Below are positions 48,196 through 60,593 of a stretch of DNA of 64,000 bases, piece after piece. The translations under genes were made by a program, and so were the position numbers. Location: positions 470,501 through 534,500 of the forward strand of contig JAKOGI010000126.1 of the NCBI GenBank assembly GCA_029747015.1. Reading direction: 5' to 3'. How positions within the stretch are numbered: position 1 is the stretch's first letter; the number at the start of each line of letters is the position of its first letter. The notes beneath the pieces are model-generated. The model worked only from the letters and a program-made list of their open reading frames with translations, was not told the origin of the DNA and searched no databases. Origin of the DNA: Carnegiea gigantea. Its lineage: Eukaryota > Streptophyta > Magnoliopsida > Caryophyllales > Cactaceae.

Positions 48196-50814
48196 ATCTC
48201 CCACCATTTCCATAACAAATGGTTTTTCGAATTTCCGGAGGTCTCGTGCATAATGGAGGTGTCTTGCAATTGAACCCCTATTTTGGTGACTTGTCTGTCA
48301 AATTGTCAGGATAACATGGTAGACTATGCTTTGAACCAGTTATCCTCTCTAACTACTTGCATCTAAGTCACATACAAAACTTCCGTCCCAAATCACTTAG
48401 TGATTTAACACTATTAACAGTCATGTGTCTCGTACCCATTTCGTAGGTGCTTTAGAGCCAAGCCCAAGCTCGATAAAAGCGGCCAAACTTCACACTTACT
48501 AGGTAAACCTCATCAATACCCCCATAACGTATTAATAGAAACATTTGATTACAAGAAGCAACTCACTCCATTGACTAAGTACAAACAACTTAATCAAATA
48601 CTTATTTCTATATCGACTCAAATATTCTCCATTGAGGTTCATTAAGAGCAAAAGCTCACTCTCCATTTAGAAATATGGTTTATCTAGCACTCCACTTGGA
48701 TGGCAATTGTAATGATGAGTGGTAACAAATCACAAAGATGGCATACTTTGCCATTGAACTTAAGATTCGATGTTCCCACGAACGTTAAGTTGAGGTTCCA
48801 CCACGGGTGACTTAATGTGGGCTTTACACCATCCATACCAAAGTCATTAGATGTGTTCCATGACTTTGATAATAATAAATTTACAAATGTATCAAGACTT
48901 TAAGTTATTATATTAAACACACGTTTATATTTATTTGTCCATTTGGATTCATTGTCTTTGTAAGTCTTAACAATGGGCCCACAAGTCTTGTAAATTCAAC
49001 CAACTATTAAACCGAAGTCCAGCTATTTAAACTTGGACATCTCAACCTCTAAACAAGGTTTATACATGAAAATATTTCCATATTTTCATACAAGTCCAAC
49101 TTGAAATTATAGTCATAATTTCAATTAACTGACTTAAAAACGTATTCATCACCATATAAACATAGGTTACCACCAACATTTACTCTAAACTAGAGTAAAT
49201 AATTGTTGGTCCTTCGTATGGAATTTTGAAGTTAAATATGTTCATGAACTAATGTAAATATGTTTATGAACTAATGTAAATACTTACACATTTACATTTC
49301 ATTCATATCTATCTTTAATTCTCTTATGACTATGCCAATAGTATGATGGCATGGTTATAAACAAGTCCAGCAATAAAATTTATACATTTAGACTTCTCCT
49401 GACTATACTAAAATATTTCAACCAGTCTATTATATAGACTTTCATATTTCAGTATACTAAAACCCTTGAAAATAAATGAAACACCATATTTATTTTCATT
49501 AAGGATGAAACAACTATTCTTCTCAATTCCAATTCTTAAAATTGAAGCAAGTAATATCCAAATGTCCAGAATAAAAACAAAGACATTTAGAAACCATACT
49601 AAAAATATGCATTAACAAGTCCAACCAAAACATCCATGGACTTATCCTTTTAGCAAATTAAAATTACGTAGAAATAAATAAATTATATTTCACATTTATT
49701 TCTATGAAGGATGAATAATTTATTCTTACATTCACATTAATAACCAATTCATAACCACATTGTGTGAATCATAAATGTCATGTGAAAATATATATTTTTT
49801 TGTCCAAATGACATTCAAATATTCATGTTAATACATGGACATTTATTTTTCTTTACAAGGAAACATAGGAATAGCATACTCTCATCAAGGATAAAAGTAT
49901 GTATCCTTAAGACATACTAAGCTAAGGTACATGCATAATAGTAAATTTTCATGCACAATGCAACCCTTATAATTACTCTAAATTCCCCCATATGATCGAT
50001 ATGAAAGTAATCAATCTTCTAAGAAACATGAACGGAAACCTTTAGAATCAGTAAAACACTACCATGAATATTTACCATGACAACAATCATGATCAAACAC
50101 ATGACACATGCCTTTTCATTAATGGCGTTGACTAGAAAAGATAATAATTACCTTTTTAGCAATTAAATATTTAATTACCAGAAAAAATTGCGAACACATG
50201 ATACATGATTACGGGACCCACATAGGATCAACATCCAGGCGCTCAAACCACCCAAACACAAGGCATCAAGTATTAGGAAGTCAAAGGAAATTGCAAACAT
50301 ATCATAGACAATCGTGGGATGTGGACAATGACCAGTGTTAAACAACTGTGATCTTCAAATACCATGGATTTCGTAACTATAATAATGGATATATTATACA
50401 ATAATATACTCCATCAACAATTATACTTATGATCTTTCCAATAATGACTTAACTATATATGCAAGTTAACTTAGCCAATTACCCCCACCATAAATATAAG
50501 GTGGAAGTAATCCCGATATGACAATATAACATCATATCAATTATAAATTTAGTTGAATGAACAACATACATGATTATAGACCACCCTGTTAGTCTCACAA
50601 TCAAATTTTATATACACCATAGCCTTCAAAGGCCACTACATTTATGTACAAACTAATCAACATTTGACTACAAGAATGTTGATTACATCAAAAGAAATTA
50701 TAGACTATACTATACCGAAATCATCCCTATTGCCATGTCTCATTCCATCAAACTATCAATTTGACACATAATAAAAATGGCTTCTTTGTAAGAGATGAAA
50801 TAGAGTCTTTAGAT

Positions 50815-51458
50815 TGTTGGTGTAAAAATTCGGTTTGATAGATATGGATATCAGTTTGTCATATACAAATTTAGTGTCAAATTAATTGAGGCTTCTATTC
50901 AGGTGTAATTTTTATATTCCTAAAGACTATTCACCTCCATGTGCAACAAGCTGCCGGAATAGGCCTTTGGGGAGCCAGAATAGGTCTTTGGGATACAAAT
51001 AAGTCTCCCCTATCTGCATGTTGCATTCACAAAGATAAGACCCTAAGTGTCCAAGATATGACAGAAATTTTAGGAATTATGGTGTTAATATAACTCTCTT
51101 GATCATGCCCAACGAGACATTTTTTTAAATGCATGCCAAAGTCATCCATATTTATAGATTTCATCATGCCTTTTTATGAAAGAATAACATCCTTTCATCA
51201 AACACTGCATTAAAAAGGGACATGTATCTTCATAAATACACCATTTCATTAAAAGGCATAAGTTAGTTAACCATTCAAACTAACTTGTACCTCTAAATAA
51301 TTAATCAAATTAATTATTGAACAAAAGGTATATTGCAATAATTAATTATCAAAATAATTAATTATTATCTAGACATAATTCAAAAAAATATTTTCATAAC
51401 TATTTTTATAGAAATAATTATTTTATTAAATTTCCATTTTATGGAAATTACTCCAACA
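50815..51458 (-). repeat. LARD 5' LTR
   Basis: 644 bp, partner of 47562-48195. Contains a local duplication of a GAATAGGCCTTTGGG-like phrase near 50960-51000. The LTRs differ at many sites, so this insertion is older than Copia-1. Confidence 0.92.
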
Positions 51459-51463
51459 AAGTT

Positions 51464-51911
51464 ATCTACACTGACTCAATGAGGAAACATAAAGTGCATC
51501 AATAGTATTTAGGGTGGTTGACAGATTTCGTGTAGTCTTGTAGAAATACCTTGGTCCCCTGCCTATGATATATTGCGTTTCCTCCACAGTTTAGGGCATC
51601 ATAATCTGTTACGCAGTCCTAAAATAAAGGAACCACTAAATATATGATACTAATCTCATCCTTGATTTGCACTTGGAATATTAGCTAGAATGAAAGACTA
51701 ACCATTGAGAAAGACTTAGGTGAAATACAGCCATACCGCGCATGGGATCTTCTATAGAGCAATCAAATTAGTCATGATAGTGTCATTTTACAAATTCAAA
51801 AATACCAGGACATTTTACAGTCAAATTGTCCAAACCCTAAATCCAGAAAAAATTGTCAAAGCAGCAATCCATCTATCCTTCCTACTACAACGACCCATAT
51901 TCCTCATAAGT
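51464..51911. other. Gene-free stretch
   Basis: Nothing recognised between the LARD and the TRIM. Confidence 0.4.
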
Positions 51912-51916
51912 CATAA

Positions 51917-52362
51917 TGTTACGGTCCAATTGCAAGGTATGGGATTTGAGTCCCACATCGATCATATGGGGGGTTGATGTGGGGTTTATATAGGCTTTGG
52001 GTTCTCCCTACTCTTGAGTTAGCTTTTGGGATGGGCTCTTCTAAAGTTTTGTATCAATTGGTATCAGAGCCACCATCATGTGTCCGCACCCTGAGTCACG
52101 AAAAGGGCTCCCTAAGGAGAGGGCTACTTGTGTAATAGAGTGAAGCCGTCTCGAAAGGAGAAAAGAGCTACCTAATTACCAGAGTGAAGCCGTCGGGACG
52201 ACGGCTGCGGAGCGTGGTGGATTGTTACGGTCCAACTGTAAGGTATGGGACTTGAGTCCCACATCGATCATATGGGGGGTTGATGTGGGGTTTATATAGG
52301 CTTTGGGTTCTTCCAACCCTTGAGCTAGCTTTTGGGATGGGCTCTTCCAAAGTTCCGTATCA
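51917..52362 (+). mobile_element. TRIM element with 140-bp LTRs
   Basis: 446 bp. LTRs 51917-52056 and 52223-52362 begin TGTTACGGTCC and end GTATCA. Primer site TGGTATCAGAGC at 52059-52070, purine-rich GGAGCGTGGTGGAT before the 3' LTR, and a perfect TSD CATAA (51912-51916 and 52363-52367). Each LTR contains GTCCCACATCGATCATATGG and TTTATATAGGC (TATA). No coding capacity; it would depend on enzymes from another element. Confidence 0.95.
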
Positions 52363-52367
52363 CATAA

Positions 52368-52850
52368 CCATATCAAAATTATGAAACCAACCTTGTCCAT
52401 CATAGATGAACCAAATGTCGCAAAACAGAGTCAATGGAACAATGTCCTGTCACTCCAAGTCAAAAATTATCCAAGCTCGATGCAGAATATCCATCTAACG
52501 ACTACAAAAAACCAGGGAAAATGCGCTCAAATCAAAGATCAAATTTATCTGATATCTAACCCCAGACCGAAACCCTAGCACATAGTTGTTTGTTTATCCA
52601 CTCAAATCAGATCAAATATCCCAGGCCGAAAGTCAAGCACAAGCCACGAGGCAACAAAACTGAGGAAAAGGCATCGAACGCTAATTCAAGTTTACAAAAT
52701 CCTTGTTTGCTTCACACATATCAAGCGAAAACAATGGAGGGGAAACCCAATCCTGTCAATAACCTAATCTAATCGTTGCTATGTACACCACTATCGTAGA
52801 TCAGAGAGTCTTCAGATAGAAAAAAAAGAACGATAAGCCAACAAAATGAA
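52368..52850. other. Gene-free stretch
   Basis: No supported frame. On the minus strand phrases such as CTAGGGTTTCGG resemble plant gene leaders or first introns. Confidence 0.35.
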
Positions 52851-52859
52851 AGGATACCC

Positions 52860-53052
52860 TAACCGGAATTGAAGGAACTCAGGAGCAATCTCCGCGAACC
52901 AGATTCTATATCGCAAAGATCCGATGCAAGAACGCGAGATAGAGTACGCAATGATACAGGAAAATTGGGAAGGGTTGGGGATATCTATAACCCCGCTAAG
53001 GGGGTCTAAGGTACATACCCATATACTATACTCAGGTACATATCTATATAAG
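52860..53052 (-). promoter_or_regulatory. Candidate promoter and non-coding first exon (minus strand)
   Basis: On the minus strand a TATA-like TTATATAGATATG (about 53036-53050) is followed by a leader-like sequence with CG-rich words (CTCGCGTTCTTGC, GGTTCGCGGAG) and a possible splice donor CCG/GTTAGGG at about 52863. No coding exon could be attached to it. Confidence 0.25.
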
Positions 53053-53149
53053 AGGCGTTGTATAATTGGGTTAAGCCCCTATTTCATTTCCTCCAATCTA
53101 ACAAGCATTTTCGTAATTCTCCCAACCTAACCAACAAGAAAAAAATATA

Positions 53150-53312
53150 TTGTAGGGAATAAAAGTTACACTGTCGACAAGAAAAGATATTCTACAAGCA
53201 AGAAAAGATACATTGCAGGAAACAAACGATACACTGCAAGAAAGAAAAGATACATTGTAAAACAGAAAAAATACACTACTACAGGGAAAACAAAAAAGAT
53301 ACACTACAACAT
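53150..53312. repeat. Minisatellite, period about 27 bp
   Basis: Five to six imperfect copies of a unit like AAGAAAAGATACATTGCA. The period is a multiple of three, so the minus strand stays open (53337-53098) and reads a repeating SFLSCSVSF-type peptide. Confidence 0.7.
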
Positions 53313-53499
53313 ATCGAGCGCGCGTCCACCACATCACTCCAGGGTGTGTACCATGCTAGATACATACGTTTGTATCTAAGAATTTTCCACGTAACAAGGG
53401 ATATCGCGTGCTTTTTACGCACTATCCTGTTCACGCATTTGTGACACGGTTTGACCAAGTCAACGCATATTTTAGAAGATTTACGCATATTTTAGGTTT

Positions 53500-54355
53500 C
53501 AACCTTTTTTTTTTTTTAAGGTGACCCTTTTGGTTCCCAGTTGGTTTCTTTTGTTTCCGGTTGGTTTACTAGTTAGGATGTAGCAATGCAACTTTTTTTC
53601 CCCTCCTAGCAAAATAAAACAAACTCAAATGCCTAGTTGTAAAACAAATGAATCAATGAGTTTTTCATATATCCAAATCCCATAACCCTCGTTTTTGACA
53701 TAAATATATGCTATGCTTCTACATTATTTTTTTAAAAAATAAATGCAATAATCAAATCTAGAAAATAGAAAATCATCAAAAAAATCAATTTCTTTCTTTT
53801 AACATATAATTTTTTCCTATAACTTTGTACTTATAGGTTGAAAAAGTATCCATCGTCAGAAATAATCACTAAACTTAAAACATCTAAATATGCTTAAGAA
53901 CGATAAGTTGCAACTGATATCAAAGGAGTAACTTATCACTGATATTTCCCAAGACGCATAGTAAAAAGTTTAATTCTTATTTTAAAAAAAATCCATATTT
54001 TAATTTCCTTCGCGTCATCTTCAAAGGGAAAACCAAAAGCTAAATTTAGAAAAGGATTAAAAAAAAATTAAGTCACGACATCTACTGTATCTAATCTAAA
54101 ATAATGAAGGGTTAAAGTATCAAAGCTTAAGATCTATTGGACATAACATGTAAAATCATGCAACCTACAAACAAATAGGATTGAAGAAAACCCAAGATTC
54201 TATCGGGCCTACTGAAACATGCACATGTAAAAAGAATTCAAAATGACTATAATTCAAGTATTAAAACCCATAAACGATTGGATATATTGAAACATGTGAT
54301 ATGTAAGATAGATTATATCTATACTAGAAACATAACATCTATAAGAAAATTTATC
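53500..54355. other. AT-rich gene-free stretch
   Basis: Very AT-rich sequence with T12 and A-runs; no coding frame or element end recognised. Confidence 0.45.
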
Positions 54356-54359
54356 AAGA

Positions 54360-56474
54360 AGATCTATTAAACTAACAAGTTGCAACATAACAGTAACACA
54401 ACAGACCAATAGAACCCACTAATAAAAACTCGATTAAGATATTTCCATTCTTCAAAATGAGCACGGTTAAGATAGAAGAAATCACCTGCGGTGTGCAGCA
54501 TCCCACATTGCTGTTGTAGAACAAAATCCAGGAAAAACTGGCAATAGGCAGGCACTACCACGGCTCACATGGCCAGGAGTATATTCACATCCTTTCACGA
54601 GCATCATTCACATTATTTCATGAAAATCCCAACCAAGAGGACCCAAACAACAAACACCCAAAAGCCAACCAAACTCGAACTAGAAGCTCAATGACATTCA
54701 GTGAGCAGTACTTCAAAACAAGAAAACAGGGGAGAGAACCCAGTAAACTATAGATTGCCTGAAGGGAGAAAGTAAATGAATGGTGATCTCCCAAAAAAAG
54801 GTAAATGATTGGTGAAAGAAGAACCTGAAGTACTTGGGCTCACAGAACTGATATCGATCAGACTGAAAAAGAATCTACAATGGACAAGCTTTTTAGAAGC
54901 TTTCAGTAATCGCTACCTCTCATAACCAATTTGCTCACCAACCCAAATGGCTGTGCTTTGATGTACACACCAAAAAATACACCTCCCTACGATCCAATGG
55001 CAAATGAGTTGACAAGGGAAGCGCAATTGCTACATTACACCAGATGCAGGAAACAAGGCTGTACCAAATCACATGTCTCACGCAGACCAATCAAACACTG
55101 CTGATATTGCATCAGACACAAGTAGAATCAGTACAAACATCAAGAATTGACTGAACTCCAAGCCAGTTGTTCCCTCATCAGCAGGAACTAGCAGCTTGAA
55201 AATCCCAGAATTCAAATTTAGAGTCCAGGAGAAGTAACCAAACATCAATTGACCACAAGAGACAAACCCAAACAGAGTCCATAGCCTTCGCAGCCTCAAA
55301 GCAGTTGACAAAGTATGACCTGAACAAGAAACCCAAGTACATAAACCAAACAAGAACGACGTACAAATGCATACGATGTCATGTAAGACAATTGATCAAA
55401 AAGCACATAATAGATGACCACATCCTAGCAAGAGAAGATACCGACGGAGATTCACTTAGACTACAAGATTCATACAACTGCAATGATTGACAAAGGATGA
55501 CCGCATCCTAGAAAGAGAAGTCCACATCGAAAAACCCAGGAACAGTGAACAATTGTAACAGAAACATAGATCTGATTAAACAAAAAGAACCCCCCCCCCA
55601 AAAAAAAAAAGAAATCTAGCATAGTTATGGAACTATATGCTAAAATCCAGAGCACTGAAAAGCTTGGAATGAAAATCGAGGGATAGATAAATCTGAAATA
55701 ACTCCAAAGGTAAACAGTGCATGATTGGTAGTTGGTACAATCAACAATACAACTAGCTCCAGGTAAGTTGTGAACTCCTAACTCAGTAACTTCATTGCCA
55801 CCATCATCAACATACAATAAGAAAATCTGCCTCCACATATGAAACCAACACAACTCCAAACCAACTGCTTAGAACCAGAATGAACTCAGGAAACAGGTGG
55901 CATAACCTCTAGCCCGTGTATGATTCCCATGACCACCTATCAACAATACAATTGGTTGGAGGTGCAGGACAATGTCAAGCCAGGAACTTCACTGGTTCCC
56001 TGTTTCATCAACTCAGAACGAGAATACCTTCCTGCCAGGGACACCGAAAAATTGAATTAGGAGTACAGAAAGCCTTACATATTCTACCAGGAACATCAAA
56101 GCAGCAGTACTTGGTTGACTTGAAAGAAAAAAACCCTGGACCTTTTTCTACCACTGTACAACCTGAGAGACATATACGAGAGAAGAATTATAGCTCCAAT
56201 GAGCAGAGCATACAAAACAACAATGCCCCAACATGCAAATCAACAAATAGGATAAAGAGTTCAGATACTCATTGAGCAGTAATTCAAAACCAGCTGGGCC
56301 GAAAAAGAAACAAGTACACTAAACGACTTAATGCTCCAATAGAAAATTAAATTAACAGTAGAGCAACAAAATAAACCACACACAGAATTGAAATTTATCA
56401 GGCTCAAAGCATCAGATCCCTTGGCAGCAGCTGGGCAAAGTTTTTCAAAACCTGCCATCAATAGTTAGCTTTCA
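54360..56474. repeat. Diverged repeat block, copy 2
   Basis: Non-coding. Shares with 44.3-47.3 kb and 56.9-58.9 kb phrases such as GAAGAACCTGAAG, CATAACCAATTTG and TGTGTACACACCAA-like ends. C10A11 tract at 55590-55610. Frames on the minus strand are hydrophobic but lack motifs. Confidence 0.45.
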
Positions 56475-56479
56475 TAACC

Positions 56480-56902
56480 GGTTGGGTTTTGGCCCAATTT
56501 GCACTCCACGGCCCGTGGTGGACTGCGGCTGTTTAGCTGTGGCGGTTAGGGTTTCTCACAGGTGTCTGGCTCATCCTACTCTTTTATAAAGGGCACGCCT
56601 CCTGCCTTCTAAACACACCAACAGAGAATACTATTCGAGCATTCAGTTCCACTTTCCTAGATTTGTGAGTGAGCGTTATAGAGAGTTTGTAATCTCTAAT
56701 CAATCTTCCTGTTAAAACGTATCGTTCTAAGATCGATCTTGTACTCCTCTTCTCTACAGTGGATTTGTGACTCATCGTCATCCGTGGTTTTTCCCACATT
56801 GGGTTTTCCACGTAAATTCCGATGTTGATTCGTTATTACTTGGTTATATTATCTTTATGATTTATTTGTTGCATTCATTCAGTTTTTTAACCGATCTTAA
56901 CA
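56480..56902 (+). mobile_element. Solo Copia LTR
   Basis: 423 bp, GGTTGGGTTTTGGCCC to TCTTAACA, with perfect TSD TAACC (56475-56479 and 56903-56907). TATA at 56581-56590 (CTTTTATAAA) and the GTGGTTTTTCCCACATTGGG motif shared with Copia-1 LTRs. The first base is G in place of T. The empty site is visible in sibling repeats (CATAACCAATTTG at 54920 and 57130). Confidence 0.88.
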
Positions 56903-56907
56903 TAACC

Positions 56908-58930
56908 AATTCATTGGATGACCCAACCAGCTTTGCGCTAATGTGCACACCAACAACAATGGCCACTCACAATCGTATTGGAAGGGAACTGAATCCATCA
57001 AATTACAAACATCGGATCACTTGATAGCAAGTGGGCAAATAACTGAATCCATCAAATTCAAAACATCCGGACCACTTGACAGCAACTGGGCAAATTTTTT
57101 AAAAACCTCCCATCAATGGTTCGCTTTCGTAACCAATTTGTTGTTCAACCCAAAGAGCTCTGCATTTACATGTGCACCAACAACCATAGCTCCTCACAAT
57201 CCAATTGGAAGTGACTTGAAAAGGGAAATGAAAACTGTACACTATGAATGCCAGCAGCTGAAATAATATGATAGCCTGAAACAATATTGGTACACAAAGC
57301 CCATATAACCTATGGATCTCGGGTATTAGCACATCAACCTAGGACCATATCAGATTAGATCAATGTAAAATCAGATTAAATATTTAACACCAACAACCTG
57401 AGTGATTATTTGCCATCATAAATGAGAACAAAGGCCATATAGCCTAGTAGCTACCAACTGAAGAGCAATTCTATCTGATTTTTTCTATGTAAAATTGGGG
57501 CAAATATCTAATAGTAACTAGACCTTAAACATAACATCACACCTAAACATATATCCTGAACAGAAATGAGAAGCCTTTTCCTCCAACTGATTGACGTTAA
57601 CATTTAACACTTCCGCAGCCGGAAAGCAAAACTCGAGGGTCCAAAACTAGAATGTAGCAGAAAATTATCAATAGTTCAAGTCAATTGGCAGAAAGAATCA
57701 TATCAAATCAATAAGAGATAAATGCAAACCGAAGCCCTCACTAGAAGCTCTTTGTCCTACCAAGTAGCTCCATGCCACCTGCAACCTATGTCAATAAAGC
57801 ACAACCTAAAATCAAAATCCCGGCTTCAAGTAGACAGAGCTTATAAAAAATTCTCAACAGTGAACATCAGTCATGCTCTGTAGATTGCTGCCAATGATAA
57901 ACCAATGTGTAATCAACTGCTAATCTTGAATATCGTTAAGGTTAAAAATACAGAAAGAAACACCAAAACAACATCAACTTAATTAAAGTGAAGCACAGAT
58001 TAAAGAAACTACGACCTGCACGCATCAAAGAGCAAAGCCTATCATCAGCAACAACCCAAATATGTAATCATCAACATGACAGCTGAAAGCTAAAGGACAA
58101 CGTCTACTATTAAGTTTAAACTCCTAGCTTCAATAGACAAGCTCAAAAAGGAAGTTTTCACCATGAATTCTCATACAGATGACATAGTCATCCATCAGTC
58201 ATCAGACACTTCAACCAAAACCACATAACTGCATTACCCAAAAAAGACACCCCCCCCAAAAAAAAAAAATCCACTGAGGCACCACTTATGTGAGCTCAGT
58301 TATGCCCCAAAAGCATCCTTTGATGCACCATGGCTGCACCTACCCATCATTCATCTAGGACAAAAACATATTGACAGAACCTAGAAACACGAATAGCAAA
58401 TAAGGATTTGCAATTGGAAATGAACTCAAAAAGGAAATAGAGTTTATTTCTAACTAGCACAGTCACTCAAATCCAGTTCTAGAATAATCCCTCTGACTAA
58501 AGCAAAATCAAAGCCAGTTCTGACCAAATATCTAGAAACAAGTAAACCACCATGTCCTGACCAAATATTTGGCCAGAAACTTGGAGCCCCGTTCCTCCCA
58601 CAGGTTTTGCCTCCCACAAATTGACAACAGGAGCCCGAAAACGAAATCACCAAGATCAAATTCAAAGCGACAAGCAATAATTACCAATGGAAGTCAATTG
58701 AGAGAGAGACACCCAAACCTATGTCCTCACAAGAAGTGGCTACATGCAACCAGCATTAACAGAGGATATCTTGAAATCAGATTCCTCCATCCACAAACTA
58801 AGCTAAAGATTAGGAAAAATTCTTGTATCGAGTCTGACAGAGAGAAAACCGAACTGAAGCGCCAACAAGAAGCTCTTTCAGCCCCCAGAATGTGTCAACA
58901 TATCATATCCTAAGGTCAAGATGCGTGACT
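56908..58930. repeat. Diverged repeat block, copy 3
   Basis: Non-coding, with internal repeats (three copies of an AACTG(A)ATCCATCAAAT-like phrase at 56990-57070) and homology to 45.1-46.3 kb. C8A12 tract at 58250-58269. No supported gene. Confidence 0.45.
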
Positions 58931-58975
58931 CAGAAATAAAGCGCAGATATCAAATTTCCTTCATTTTTAATCAGG

Positions 58976-59470
58976 TTGAAGCTCACAAATGAGGATGAAA
59001 AAAGCCGAAGCAGCATAACATTCCCAGCTTTTTTCAACATGGCAGGTGACAGCAGTATATTACACAGATTGATTGACCTTTCAAATTTATCAGATGTCTC
59101 TAAAATGGTGTTGGAATTGCTTTGCACTTCTCAGTCAAAATACGCAGGACAGGATCATGGATTCAAAATGTGGTTGAACCGCGACAAAACGGCTGCATTG
59201 GAAAGGTTTTGGAGTTTGGCGAACCGCGTTTTCATGCCGCCATAGCCACGATGTGGAACGCGATTGCAGTATTCGAGCGGTTTTGCCGTACCGGTACTAA
59301 AACCGCGTTTTGAATCCTTGCACAGGATGAAAAAAGCCGAAGCAGCGTAATGTTTCAAGCTTTTTTTCAACATGGCAGGTGACAACAGTATATTACACAG
59401 ATTAATTGACATTTCGAATTTATCAGATGTCCCTAAAATGGTGTTGGAATTGCTTTGCACTTCTCAGTCA
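58976..59470 (+). repeat. Local tandem duplication inside segment B
   Basis: Units 58994-59150 and 59329-59470 share GGATGAAAAAAGCCGAAGCA, AACATGGCAGGTGACA and TTATCAGATGTC. The MITE at 59156-59320 sits exactly between them. Copy A has only one unit. Confidence 0.8.
59156..59320. mobile_element. hAT MITE, GGATTCAAAA family, copy 2
   Basis: 165 bp with inverted ends CATGGATTCAAAA and TTTTGAATCCTTG, flanked by GACAGGAT (59148-59155) and CACAGGAT (59321-59328), 7 of 8 matching. CG-rich interior (ACCGCGACAAAACGG). Confidence 0.88.
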
Positions 59471-60382
59471 CATTACACAGAACATCTGCGGAAGCATCCT
59501 TCATGTAAAATGATCCCACACCTATTAGCTTGTTACTCATCTAATCTCACATTAGTATTAGCATGATTAGATAAACCATATTTTGATGTCTAATCACAGC
59601 ATCATCAAGACTCAATAACCATACTCATCACAAATTGCCAAGTTCAATTAGCTTAGCTACCCCAAAGAAACTAAAGAGTAAGGTACCAATAGCTTCTTCT
59701 GACATTAGTCAGTTGAGTCACCAACTTCTTCCTACATCACTAAGAACCGAGAACCAGTGTGGAAGATGTCAGCACTAAGTTCTTGTTTACCTTTTCAAGA
59801 CTTGCATCACAGTACAATAAAATGTATTAACTGATTCCATATTTGCATTTACATAACTGAGATGTGTCAGGTAATACTTGGAAAAGATTAGGGACACTTA
59901 GAACGACATAATTTTGCAAAAAGAAGGCCAAGTTTGAAACCTAAATATACACCTGTTCACATAAATTGTAGCTGATGGCATTGTCGGCCTGTCTTGAACA
60001 ATTGGGATGTTTCAATGGCTTGGTTGTTTCGTTTCAATTCCAAAATTTCCAGAGAGCCGACAGTTGAGAATCCATCCAGCAAAAATCAAAACAGAGCCCA
60101 TTAGCTAGTATTCAAATGGGCTTGTAATCAAAATAACTTCCTTTCAAGATGGGCTCCATATACCACATTGCCCAAACAAAAGGGGGGTTTGTAAAGCAAG
60201 TGTGTACAAGGAAGATCTAGAAATGATGAACCAAGTTACCTGGACAATAAATAATAACCATTACTTGTTCCTGCACTTCTCACAGCATGTAAACATAACA
60301 GATCTACATGGTAGAGCTTCATTTGAGCAGTTCAGATTATAGAAGGAACAATTGCCACCTTTTAACGCACAAATGTCATATT

Positions 60383-60565
60383 CAAGGATTCAAAATACGG
60401 CTTCGATCGCAATTTCGGTTTCGGTAGCAGCACGGCAAAATCGCTCTAAAACGGCAATCGCGTTCCATATCGCGGCTATCGCGGCATGAAAACGCGGACC
60501 GCCCAACTCCAAAACCTTTCCACCACGGCCGTTTCGTCGTGGTTCGCCCACATTTTGAATCCACG
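60383..60565. mobile_element. hAT MITE, GGATTCAAAA family, copy 3
   Basis: 183 bp with ends CAAGGATTCAAAA and TTTTGAATCCACG and a perfect 8-bp TSD GTCATATT (60375-60382 and 60566-60573). The best-preserved member; it defines the family ends. Confidence 0.92.
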
Positions 60566-60593
60566 GTCATATTCTAAGTCATAAAGTTTTGAC

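Larger units (their letters stand above)
47562..51458 (-). mobile_element. LARD-like non-autonomous LTR element (minus strand)
   Basis: 3897 bp with LTRs 47562-48195 (634 bp, 3') and 50815-51458 (644 bp, 5'), both TG..CA, and a perfect TSD AAGTT (47557-47561 and 51459-51463). On the minus strand the purine tract AAATGGTGGGAGAT abuts the left LTR, fixing orientation. The 2.6-kb interior holds no open frame of 60 codons on either strand. After the 5' LTR the sequence ATCTAAAGACTC does not match the tRNA-Met complement, so the primer site is unassigned. The interior near 48240-48720 resembles the Copia-4 3' untranslated region (AAAGCGGCCAAACTTCAC against GAAGGCGGCTAAACCTTCAC). Confidence 0.9.

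Noticed and set aside
53098..53337. Possible small cysteine-rich membrane peptide
   Set aside because: The frame is produced by a 27-bp tandem repeat; no start context or homology is visible.
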